From contig BFEA01000376.1 of the NCBI GenBank assembly GCA_003427395.1, positions 432,160 through 487,978 on the forward strand: DNA of 55,819 nucleotides. The letters are read 5' to 3'. Of the stretch, positions 12,505 to 21,453 are shown in pieces. The position numbers and the translations under genes are program-made. Source of the stretch: Chara braunii (lineage: Eukaryota > Streptophyta > Charophyceae > Charales > Characeae). Positions within the stretch are counted from its first letter, which is position 1, and each line of letters opens with the position of its first letter. The notes beneath the pieces are model-generated. The model did not search any database. It was not told the origin of the DNA and saw only the letters and a list, made by a program, of their open reading frames with translations.

Positions 12505-12773
12505 CACGACCGTACATCCGTGCGGCCTTACCAAATATAGGGAGGGTTTGGTCACGCCGCGAGTCCCTGCTGCCACTTCCAGACGCCGCAGGCGTTAGGT
12601 CTTAAGTTCGACAAGTTTTAGTCTCTAAGTCATAAAACCGAGTTTGAATAAACTTATGGCAGATAACCCATGTCATCAAGTTATGAAGCCTGGATAACCC
12701 TTTACTAAGTCGGACATCGTCCGACATTTAAAAACACTGGGCAGATACCCTTATCAGGGTTTCTATCTCGACA

Positions 12774-13850
12774 ACATATCTAATTCTAACACCCAATCTG
12801 AGAGTGGTTCTTCTTACAATTTCATTTCTAACTTTTGATCCTCTGTCTGAAGCAAACTCTCTGATTAAGGGATATCTTTGATAATTTTTCTCTATCTAAT
12901 CAACCATTTGTTCTATTGTCTTCCTCGTCAAAGTCTTTACTTCAATATTGTCAGAGACATTATCTTTCATCATGATTTTTTGTATCTATCTCATCCCACC
13001 TTTGTCTAAAGGCATGATGATGAAATCTAAATGAACTCGACTGCCTGGTTCCACTAGGACAGTGGGAAATAGAGGTTCAACCATTCTTGTTGTAGACCTC
13101 TTCTAACACAGTATACATAATTTACAAAATCTATAAATCATATCTCTCATGCCAGACCCGAAATAAAACTTATTCGTCTTAATATAGGTTACTTCAATAA
13201 CTTTGTGGATATCAACAACCTCTTGATGTAAATCAACAATTATTTCTAATTGTCTCTCTTTCTCACGTACTACTCTTAATGAAGACAATCCACTATTGTC
13301 ATCCACAAATAGGAGACCTTTCTCTATTATGATTTTTTTATTTAAGTTCTTACTATAGTATTTCTCAATCTGATTTCTTTCCATTATTTTTCCAGACTCT
13401 TGATAACTCCCTTCGTATTCTTCAAATAAAAACACAATTTTTTTTTCTTTTTTTTTAATTCCTTCCGCATATTTTGAAATGAAACTTTCTCATAATTCGT
13501 GAATTATCACAATTGCTACGTTGATTCTTGCATGTAAGTCATTATTATCTTTTTCTTCGTCTTTCTAAAAAAATAACTTATAAATGCAAGCATCAAGGAT
13601 TTATTCCCAACAGTCTCTTTTTTCGGGCCACAAACTCTTCCTATAAGAATTTAGTGTCTTATAATTTTCATCATTTTCTTCATTCATAAATTTATCAACA
13701 TAAAATGATTCTTCAGTAGCTTCACCAATGTTTTCATCATCAGTTGTTCTCCACTCATTTTGACTTAAGTCATCTGCTCGATTATTTTCAGTTTGAATAT
13801 TTTCCAATTAAAAATCAAAGTTGTAGATGAAGTCAATCTATCTGCTTATT
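12774..13850 (-). pseudogene. RNase H end and integrase N-terminal part of element P, interrupted by LTR D
   Basis: Minus-strand frames give NRADDLSQNEW (the conserved end of Ty3-like RNase H). Then comes a zinc-binding integrase N-terminus with two His (HQEVVDIHKV) and CKLCILC, and the core beginning HLDFIIMP (first catalytic Asp) and FASDRGSK (second catalytic Asp). The frame breaks exactly at the LTR D start after LGVRIRY and resumes beyond it at 7572 with TTYHPQANAP. Several in-frame stops are present. The plus-strand element at 32008-33111 is the closest relative in the window. Confidence 0.8.
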
Positions 13851-14480
13851 GTTGGATCTACCTATTGATGTTGTTTTTAAGCACCAATCACTGCATGCAT
13901 TATTTATCATAATGAATCTCTTCCAAACACATAACGCCTGAAGCACCTGAAACAATGAATGGTTGTCAACAACTCTTTCGTGAATTGGGTGTAGCCTCTT
14001 TCTGTGGGAGTTAGAGCCCTGCTCTCAAATCTTAGAAGTCTTTCTCTACCATTCTCATTTTTTTGTATGTGTACACCGCAAAGAACAACTAATTATTTAT
14101 CAGTCTCGATGATGAAGGGTCTTCCTTCCTCATCATCATAATAAGACACTCCCAACACTACACCTTCATCCTTCAAATTTGTTTTTTGAATCTTTAACAA
14201 TAATTTGTCTTTTCTTTGTTCATAACAGGTTAGCCTCTTGTCTTACCATCTCTCTTAGAGGCTCTGCAATGGTAGCAACATGAGAATTAAAGATCCTCCA
14301 GGATCCACAAACACCCAAGAAGTTTGTGACGCCAGACACTCGCTTAGGATAAAAAAATCACTTCATAATTTTATCTATATTATTGGGGTGCCTCCATCGA
14401 GGAGAGATGAAATAAAATAAGATTTCAGAATTACACGAGGTCAAAGTTAATTGCAAATGAGAAATTGAGACATAATCCTT
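13851..14480 (-). pseudogene. Reverse transcriptase end and RNase H of element P, decayed
   Basis: Minus-strand frames show KRVSGVTNFLGVCGSWRIF (connection between RT and RNase H), AEPLREMVRQEA and then PFIIETD, the start of RNase H with its catalytic Asp. GRERLLRFESRAL and YTQFTKELL follow. The pieces are in more than one frame and carry stops. The upstream RT palm, protease and gag are missing, apparently cut off near LTR A at 14714. Confidence 0.7.
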
Positions 14481-14713
14481 CTTAAATTTATTCGGTAGTC
14501 GACACAGCGGACTGGTTCACGAGGAACGTGCATCCCGGACAACGACGTCATTTTTGTCACATTTTTTTCAATTAAACCACTCTCGGCTGTCGAAAAGACA
14601 ATATGTTGCCACACAAGATTTTGCTTGAACCTTTACAATAAGTAAGAAAATAAATAATGCAAATCTCTTCCTATTGTGTTCGTCAGGCTTTGAGCAAGAC
14701 TCTTTAATTACGG
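14481..14713. other. Short unassigned junction between element P and LTR A
   Basis: This stretch lies between the recognisable RT remnant and the start of LTR A. The minus-strand 68-codon frame overlapping it (14568-14774) runs into the LTR and is not credible. It may be decayed RT of element P. Confidence 0.4.
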
Positions 14714-15328
14714 TATCGGGACAGATACCATCGGGAGAGAAACCCTGACAAGGGTATCTGCCCTGTATTTTCAATATCGGACGATGTCCGAATTCTGATG
14801 GAAGTTTTGAAAGGTTCGGTCTGATGAAATAAAAATACTGCCGGAATGTTCCGACTCGTCCACGATTTGAATGAAATTTAAAATTTTATGCAGCCGTTTA
14901 TCTGCCGACAAACGTAACGACAAGGGTAGATGGTGTAACTAGGCGCCCTTACATTAAAACGAGGACCGGAGAGAGAGACGGCGGTGAAAACACTAAATAA
15001 AATATTGTTTTGACAATCAGCCGCGCGATTCAGGACCAGAAAGACAAAAAATTAGCCATGTCAGGGGTACGGCGGTGATAAGAACGGCCAATATGGCTAA
15101 AGAGCCGTGTCACTTCAAAAAGGACATACTGTCAGGAGCCCGAGGGCAAATCTAAGGTAAAAAAGGATGGATTGTCTGGCCTATCGGGTCAAACCCAGCA
15201 GGCCGCGTGATGGTGCGACTTGCCCTTGGATGAGATAGGCAAACTGCGTTAGCCTAGCCCAGAGAGCAGGTGGCTTACTGGGTCGCAACCCTTCAAGTGG
15301 AAGAGCGGGGGGAATAGCTCCCATGGTA

Positions 15329-15414
15329 GGAGCTAGCCCAGTAGGTACCGCACTGAACTTTCACCCAACAGATGCTGGGATCGAGCCCTGCGATACGCTG
15401 CCTAGGCTAGCTCC
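15329..15414 (+). repeat. tRNA-like hairpin with A-box and B-box look-alikes (LTR A)
   Basis: The 86-nt unit is bounded by GGAGCTAGCC and GGCTAGCTCC, with A-box-like TAGCCCAGTAGG at 15334-15345 and B-box-like GGATCGAGCCC at 15378-15388, about 33 bp apart as in tRNA genes. It is followed by a T run and a second GGAGCTG. It lies about 90 bp upstream of the U6-derived segment. Confidence 0.6.
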
Positions 15415-15506
15415 TTTTTGGAGCTGCCCACTACATAAGCCTGAAGCACTACCATTTTCGACCGCGAGATCATTAGATCTTACGGCCGAAAACGGTCGCG
15501 CGGTTG

Positions 15507-15553
15507 TAGCATGGCCCCTGCGTAAGGATGACACGTATAAATTAAGAAATGGC
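15507..15553 (+). pseudogene. U6 snRNA 3'-half sequence embedded in LTR A
   Basis: The 47 nt from TAGCATGGCCCCTGCG to AAATGGC match plant U6 with few changes (CGTATAAATTAAGAAATGG versus CGCATAAATCGAGAAATGG). An A run of about 20 follows, as if a polyadenylated RNA had been copied in. Immediately upstream is a hairpin around CGAGATCATTAGATCTTACGG, not U6 5' sequence. Confidence 0.8.
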
Positions 15554-15576
15554 AAAAAAAAAAAAAAAAAAAAAAG

Positions 15577-15680
15577 ATTCCCGACGGGAATCGAACTTTG
15601 GTCTGCATATCGGAGGACAAAGGGGAGGGCGCCAGCAAAGCAGGGCGCTGGCTGCCATGGCCGTTGACTTATGCCAACAA
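15577..15680 (-). repeat. Second, opposite-strand tRNA-like segment (LTR A)
   Basis: The minus strand reads GTTCGATTCCC, an excellent B-box/T-arm, near 15584-15598. About 70-80 bp upstream on that strand is a possible A-box region (TGGCATAAGTCAACGG). LTR B carries the same segment at about 36412-36500 but lacks the T-arm core. LTR D has a comparable GGGATCGAACTCGGGTCTG right after its U6 segment. Confidence 0.4.
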
Positions 15681-15975
15681 CATTTACAAAATAATAAAAA
15701 ATAAAAAAATAAAACGGAAAGAAACGAATGGCGCCAGATGACGCTCATACAAGAGGAAAGAGACTTTAAGTCCCCAAGGGACAGCAGGTGCCCGTTTTAT
15801 GGGTGACCGTTTTTCTGGATGAGGTAATTTTTTATTTTTATTTTTTTTCCCTTTTTCTTCCCCCACGTCGCGTGGTTGTTGGCGTATTGAGAGCAGGAAA
15901 AAAAAAAATAAAAAAAATGGGGAAGGGGCCGAATCGAAACAAACTAAAAACTTAAGAAAAAAAAAAAAAAAAAAC

Positions 15976-16102
15976 CGAGGCAAACTGTCTCGTGGGAAAA
16001 GAACAGTCCTTTGGACTGTGTGGGAGCACAAAGGCTCCCAGTCTGTTTTTTTTTATAGCAACCTACTGTGGCCGCGAGATTTCAGATCTCGCGGCCCACA
16101 GT
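15976..16102 (+). repeat. Chain of four short stem-loops in U3 of LTR A
   Basis: In direct succession: CGAGGC AAACT GTCTCG (15976-15992), ACAGTCC TTT GGACTGT (16003-16019), GGGAGC ACAAAG GCTCCC (16022-16039), and a 17-bp arm ACTGTGGCCGCGAGAT with its near-perfect complement (16064-16102). LTR B has the same chain at 37309-37436; its first hairpin has GCCTCG where A has GTCTCG, so a G-T pair in A is a G-C pair in B. More hairpins flank this set on both sides (for example 16195-16215, 16257-16286, 16400-16430, 16590-16620). Confidence 0.75.
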
Positions 16103-16794
16103 ACACGTGTGGAGGAGTTGAGAAAGAGAGAGAAATAATGGAAGGACGTGAGAGTTGGGAAGGGGAAGACCTACTCCTCCTAACTTGACAACTGTCCTCC
16201 CCGTTTCAGGGGAGGGCAGCAGAGGGAAGGAGCAGGTTGTTGGCAGACAATTGCATGCTCCTGGCTCAAACCACGGCTAGGAGCATTGCAGTTGAGGGGG
16301 TTAGAGTTTTCTTTATTCTTTTTTTTTTTTTCTTTGCTTTTTCGTAAGGACACTTGTCCTCACGAGGTGTAACCTTTGGTACAAGCTGCCAGAGGTAACT
16401 GTCAGGCTCCCATTTTTTAAGGGAGCCTGAAAATTGAAGAGCCACAAAGGAAAATACTAAGTACAACCTTTTCCCCGATGTATCTGCCCTGGAAAAAAAG
16501 TCCAAATACATCAAACTGAAAAGGGGTTGTATCTCTCTAACCCTTTATCAGAAAAGTAAAAGAAAAACAGTTTTGAAAATGGCAGGAGTCCAACTATCTC
16601 GTGAGATTCCGAGATAGCCAAAAAAAAGAAAAGAAAAATAAAATAAAATGGGGTAGTTAAAGAAACTGCCCCACACTAAGGCTGTGGTTGTGGTGCGGCC
16701 ACAATTAGCCCTGAATCTTGGCCAGATCAAGGATTCACTGTGAGCCCGTGATTTTTTATGGGGGCTGGAGTGACGTCCAACCCTCCTCAGCCAC

Positions 16795-16801
16795 TATAAA
16801 A
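16795..16801 (+). promoter_or_regulatory. TATA box of LTR A
   Basis: TATAAAA in the context CAGCCACTATAAAACAGGCAG, identical in position and nearly identical in sequence to 37828-37834 in LTR B. It sits about 2.1 kb from the LTR start and upstream of the 54-bp repeat array, which would therefore lie in the transcribed leader. Confidence 0.65.
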
Positions 16802-17159
16802 CAGGCAGTTGTCCCCAGCTGCCACACAAAGAACTCATAATGCTAGTGTGTGACGAGCACATTTGAGTGCTGCTTTCTGCTGAAGGTGCTGCCTGAGGCA
16901 ACGAGGGAGGAGGCTGGAGTTCTGCAGAGGAACATGAGAAGAGGAACTGGGCATCCATAGCCAAGGCAGGGAGCACTCTGCTCCCCTCCCTTCTGGCTGG
17001 TGCTGGTCCCACGAGACTGACCCAGGGACATTGTAGGACTACGACAGTACGACGCTGTGGAATTTGGGCCTGAGACCCAAATTTAACTAATTTCGGCCAA
17101 CCATTTTTTCGCTGTAGTGCGTAAACGCTGCCGAAATTTTACAGTGGCGACAAGGCTGT

Positions 17160-17600
17160 TAACGACAATGGTGCGGAAGCGTTGCCGGATTTTTGCGGCG
17201 GCGACATTAAGTTTAACGACGGTGGTGCGAAAGCGCTGCTAGATTTTTTGCGGCGGTGGCACTAAGTTTAACGTCGGTGGTGCAGAAGCGCTGGCAGATT
17301 TTTGCGGCGGCGGCACTAAGTTTAACGGTGGTGGTGCGGAAGCGCTGCCGGATTTTTGCGGCGGCGACACTAAGTTTAACGGCGGTGGTGCGGACACGCT
17401 GCCGGATTTTTGCGGCGGCGACACTAAGTTTAACGTAAGTGGTGCAGAAGCGCTGCTGGATTTCTGCGGCGATGACACTAAGTTTAACGGCGGTGGTACG
17501 GAAGCGCTGCCGGATTTTTGCGGCGGCGACACTAAGTTTAACGGCGGTAGTACGGAAGCGCTGGTGAATTTTTATGACGACGACACTAAGTTTAAATGGC
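17160..17600. repeat. 54-bp tandem repeat array in LTR A (about 8 units)
   Basis: Units contain GGCGGTGGTGCGGAAGCGCT then GCCGGATTTTTGCGGCGGCG and ACACTAAGTTTAAC. The landmark AAGTTTAAC recurs at 17209, 17264, 17318, 17372 and 17426, a period of 54 (once 55). Because 54 is a multiple of 3, frames stay open on both strands and create false 60-163-residue repeats. The array is homologous to the ones in LTR B and, more distantly, LTR C. Confidence 0.95.
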
Positions 17601-18901
17601 GGTGGTGTTGAAGTCCTGGCGGATTTTTTTTTCGTAGCGACGACACAAGTTTTACGGTGGTGACGACAATATTTTTGCACTGAGCGACAATTGGGCATTG
17701 GCACAGGGAAGGTGCCGTTGAAGTGGTGTATTTTGAAGTGGCGTGGACTTCACGGCGCAGTAACGTGGTGACGGTGGAAGCAAGTGGCGGCGACACTTAC
17801 TGAAACGTAAGTGAGGGGGTCTTGTGGCAAGAGGTCGCATCAAGACAGTGTTGTGGATCACTTTGCCAACAACTCGCCGTAGTAAATTTCTGAAGACAAA
17901 AGTTGTACGACTTCTTGAGTAAGCCTCAAGGTCAGTGGCCGATCAGTTTGACTCAGACGCTTTCACGCCCGTGTGAACCGGCACTTTGCTTGACCCTATT
18001 CTTTGAATGTTCATTGAAAGGTAGAAGAAATGTGTGTTTGCGTGTGTGAATGTGAGTCTGACCTGAGTTTGAGTTTTTCATTGTTTTTTTTCTGAACTTG
18101 TCGTCTGATCTGACTGCAGGTGTGGCTTATTCAAACGGAAGTGGGTTTGACCATAAGATGATGAATGTTTGGTTGTTCTCACATTTCCACACTTGTATGT
18201 ATGCGTCAAATCGAAAGAGAAAGAAAACGACGAAAAATGAAGCGATCACGAAGAAGAGAAGCCTGAATGAACATTATATTTTATCCCAAGGCCACCGGTT
18301 CTTTCCCGAATGACCTCTCCGTCTATGCCCGTCCATCTGAATGACTTTCTCTTATGTGATCTTACTTTGTTTAAGTTGTTCTTGACGTCAGGCGGCAAGG
18401 GATAGTTTGCCCGTCGTGGTAGACGCCTTTCCTTTTCCTAAGAGGTATCTGAGGCGGGGATTCGGTGCCTTAGGGGTCGACCCTGTTATCGACTCTGAGT
18501 GGACCGCTTTTGCGGGGGGATACCATGCTGTTGTGGTGGAGCCAGCCCGACTTCTGAGATCCGAGGTTCTCTCGGGCGAGGACGAGGGGTATCCCAGATC
18601 ACCTCCTAGGGGATGGACATGTGTATATTCACGGAAGACCTTTAAAGTTCCTTGGCGCCTCGCGTAAAGGAGAACTGCCATAGTATACCCTTTTGGTGGT
18701 CATTTTAGGAGTCACTGACGCATGGGGAACTGGTGCCACAAGCAGCCCAGTTCGTGTCCTACTAGTCAACCGGAGTATATCTAGATACTCTTGTCGTGGA
18801 CTGGTCGCGCCACAAGAACCGTTGGCAAGAAAGAAGATGAACGTTTAAGTAATACTTAGTAGACAAAGATTGTAACTTAATCACCCTCGTCTTGTTTTTA
18901 T

Positions 18902-19805
18902 AGATGACTGCAAGGACGACGATTTTTCACCTTTTTCGTAACCGCGATGCTGCATCAGAATGGGGCTTAGTCCCCGAAACGCAATGTAGAGAGATTAGAG
19001 AGAATATAGCGAATTATCTTCAAACCTTTTGAGTTGTATTCAAAAGAGGAAATTCTGCGATTTTGGGATGACAGCGCACGAAATTCCCCTAGACACTTCA
19101 TTTTCAGGTCATGGGTTGGATTGGACATTCTCCATTATGAGTACGCGCCACCGCTGTCCGAACGAGATTTTTCGAACATGAACTTAGTCGTGATGCAGCC
19201 ATACGAGTTAAACCCCTGAATGGATTAGATTCCTGAGATAAGGTTAATGTTCGTTCGTCTTGTACTTGGAAGAACGAACAACATGGTCCATTTCTTGTTA
19301 TATATCATGCGAGACGGATGCGAGCCAACAGGTTCGCCATCCTACACAATGAGCCGTTCTCCGATTATGCTTGGCAGGACGAGGAGGACGAACTCATGGA
19401 ACGATTATGCGACTAATGCAACTTTGATCTGATGCGCACATGCCTGGAGCACGGCGAAATTTGACGATCCCGAGGTACCTGCTGGTTCGCAATAGACATG
19501 AGGACGATCTTATCAGAGGGGCGGAGCAACTTTTACGAGTTCGAGATGGTTCTCCTACTGAGTGGATCGGCTTCATTGGATTACTTCGAAACGACGAGGG
19601 ATTTGTCCCTAGTACTCGCGCAGATTTCCGGGCCAATACGACTCGGACTCCGGATGAGTTTTTTGGATATACTTTGTATTTTCATCGCGCGAGCAACCTC
19701 CAATGTTTCTCTCGAGTCATTGTGAGCATTAAGATTACCTTGTCCGGATCCAGGACACAGAGACTCGACATTTATTTAAACTTAGTCGGCCTCTTCGAGT
19801 TATAG
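18902..19805 (+). pseudogene. Decayed unknown coding region inside LTR A
   Basis: Plus-strand frames look protein-coding but are broken by stops and frame changes. An N-terminal piece begins at the ATG at 18904 (MTARTTIFHLFRNRDAASEW). A middle piece lies in another frame near 19280-19430 (rich in charged and aromatic residues, with WQDEEDELMERL). A C-terminal piece at 19440-19805 includes GSPTEWIGFIGLLRNDEGF. I do not recognise the family. LTRs C and D have no equivalent, so it is either an insertion into LTR A or an accessory gene lost elsewhere. Confidence 0.45.
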
Positions 19806-20445
19806 TATGGAGGCTAGCCTTGCGGATGACCTCCTTCTATGGTACTCAAATCATTAGAGTTATGCGAGGTGGGCGAGCGATGACCCTGGTTTTCGACAAT
19901 AATGAGCTTGCGTGATTGGACGAATTAGAGACCCAGGTGCGTGGTGAACGACATATTTACCAGGATTAGACGCAATTTTCTGGGAATGTTACTCGGATTT
20001 CAGAAAACGCCTCTCATAGACTAATCCCGTCGATGAAACCATATGATTATGGCTTCACGAGGTAATCTCAAAACAAAAACAAAAACACTCTATTTAGATA
20101 GGGCCGCCGGATGGATAGTATTCGGACTACCCCGATGATTTCACTATCATGGCTTGGCATTGAGGGGTAAATACATAGGAAAGACTCCTCATTAGACAGG
20201 TGTCAACATAGAAAACTAGTATGAGCAGTTTTCAACTTGCATTTTACAAGGTAACCTTAAACCTGAATTCAGAAGAGTCTGACTATGAATTTTGTCTTAA
20301 AGGATTGAAAAAACTCTTCTTCAACGACGAGGAGGAAAGCACAGTGGCATGATTTTTTCATCAGACCAAACCAGTTATATTTAACATTGTGCTATGTTTT
20401 CATAACTATGATTGCTGAGGTAATTGATTGAAAGGATGACTTCTT

Positions 20446-20811
20446 ATATATATGTATTGCTTAATTAAGGACTTGTGTCAGTTGACCTTGATAAGTTATA
20501 TATATATATATGCATGGTTATGTGGGTATTGTATGTACGAGGTTAGGGTTTAGTTGTATGTTTCATGCTTAATCGAAACCGCCTTAGTCGACCGGCGTAT
20601 CCTTTATCCCTGTCTCTTATACACATCTAGATGTGTATAAGAGACAGATATATATGTATTGCTTAATTAAGGACTTGTGTCAGTTGACCTTGATAAGTTA
20701 TATATATATATATGCATGGTTATGTGGGTATTGTATGTACGAGGTTAGGGTTTAGTTGTATGTTTCATGCTTAATCGAAACCGCCTTAGTCGACCGGCGT
20801 ATCCTTTATCC
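20446..20811. other. Library artefact: head-to-head Tn5 mosaic ends between a 164-bp duplication
   Basis: CTGTCTCTTATACACATCT at 20610-20628 is joined directly to its reverse complement at 20629-20647. Together they are the 38-bp circularisation junction of Nextera mate-pair libraries. The flanks 20446-20609 and 20648-20811 appear base-for-base identical. The natural sequence probably holds a single copy, so about 202 bp here are not genomic. Confidence 0.95.
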
Positions 20812-21247
20812 TTAGGATATCAGCGCCCTAAGTGACGAACGACGTCTGAGTTCAATAGGTGTTTTAATAGCGTGTGCTTATACTACAGCGAGCGAGCAAA
20901 CCCCCTTGGTTGACTCACCTCTGCAATTGCATGTAAAAAATTTTGCATGTGGGTCAGTAGCTCGGTGGGGAACGCCCCTAAGGGTGGTGACAACTCCTTA
21001 GGGAAGAAAGCTTATGCCCCGCGGAAACCTATCCTGTCGTAGGGAACCGTGGGATGTATAGATGGCGCACCCGACTAGAGTGGCGATGAAACGACGTGAC
21101 CGCGACCGACTCACCGGTTCACATGATTCTTAAGCGTCGTTCCCAAGTTGTCTCTTGAAAATGGTTTTGTTAAACTCCTGCGTGACATGGCCGGGAGGGC
21201 TCCTGCCTTCTTCGCGAGAAAAGGTGGGGGCCGATGCGCTCGACAGG

Positions 21248-21265
21248 TGGCGCCGTTGTCGGGGA
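21248..21265 (+). other. Primer-binding site of element 1, tRNA-Asp type
   Basis: TGGCGCCGTTGTCGGGGA starts two bases after the LTR end CGACA. It is complementary to the 3' end of tRNA-Asp including CCA, apart from one T in place of the usual C at position 12 (TGGCGCCGTTGCCGGGGA). This site fixes the LTR end and the plus orientation of element 1. Confidence 0.85.
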
Positions 21266-21453
21266 TAACGGCAAACTACTGTTGTCCATGGTGGAACGAC
21301 ACTCGGGTAAGAAAATATTAAGAAATTATAATCTAAGTTTGTTTTTGTTTTGTTTTTCGATGAAAAGTCAGAAAAACTTTACAGGGATGAAAAAACAAGG
21401 AACAGTTGATTGAAATATGAATATGTGATGTTATTGTTCATGTGCTATTCAAG

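Larger units (their letters stand above)
7573..12773 (-). mobile_element. LTR D: solo long LTR (about 5.2 kb) inserted in the integrase of element P
   Basis: Minus-strand start TGTCGAGATAGAAACCCTG and end GCGCTCGACA give perfect 7-bp inverted LTR ends (TGTCGAG/CTCGACA). In order it has a hairpin around AGGGTATCTGCCC (about 12750), the tRNA-like hairpin (12028-12115), a U6 3' segment (11880-11939), a hairpin-rich stretch with GTAAG-type motifs (11.0-11.8 kb), a TATA box (10619-10625) and a degenerate repeat zone (9.9-10.3 kb). Then follow two blocks shared with LTR C (about 9.2 kb and 8.9 kb) and the terminal block shared with A and C (7.57-8.06 kb). No gag or pol is attached and a CATAT duplication flanks it, so I read it as a solo LTR. 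Open frames inside it are not credible genes. Confidence 0.75.
14714..21245 (+). mobile_element. LTR A: 5' long LTR of element 1, with an internal insertion and an assembly duplication
   Basis: It starts TATCGGGACAG (family start TGTCGGGACAG with one change) and ends GCGCTCGACA, followed after two bases by a tRNA-Asp primer-binding site. It aligns with LTR B over the first 3 kb and with C and D at the end. Order: tRNA-like unit, U6 3' segment, hairpin chain, TATA, 54-bp array, the block ending near GACCCTGTTATCGAC (18480), and the terminal block from about 20.5 kb. The 6.5-kb length is inflated by a decayed coding region at 18.9-19.8 kb without counterpart in C or D, and by a 202-bp library artefact at 20610-20811. 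Confidence 0.75.

Noticed and set aside
12379-12598. Ile-Tyr and Lys repeat frames on both strands
   Set aside because: Products of the (TA)n and T-run microsatellite.
15323-15667. 114-codon plus frame over the tRNA-like and U6 region
   Set aside because: Covers RNA-derived segments and an A run; the similar frame in LTR B (36172-36615) is homologous only because the LTRs are.
17213-17704. 163-codon minus-strand frame of repeated PPLNLVSPPQKSG-like units (and similar at 38215-38721 and 24864-25335)
   Set aside because: Created by the 54-bp repeat: the period is a multiple of three, so frames stay open on both strands. The arrays lie in non-coding LTR leaders.
14714-18680. The 4-kb repeated unit as an independent non-autonomous element or SINE cluster
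   Set aside because: Extending it to the CTCGACA end gives a canonical TG...CA LTR followed by a tRNA-Asp primer-binding site, which explains all copies better.
20610-20647. A natural Tn5-like insertion or inverted repeat
   Set aside because: Exact commercial mosaic-end sequence, head to head, with an exact flanking duplication: a library junction.
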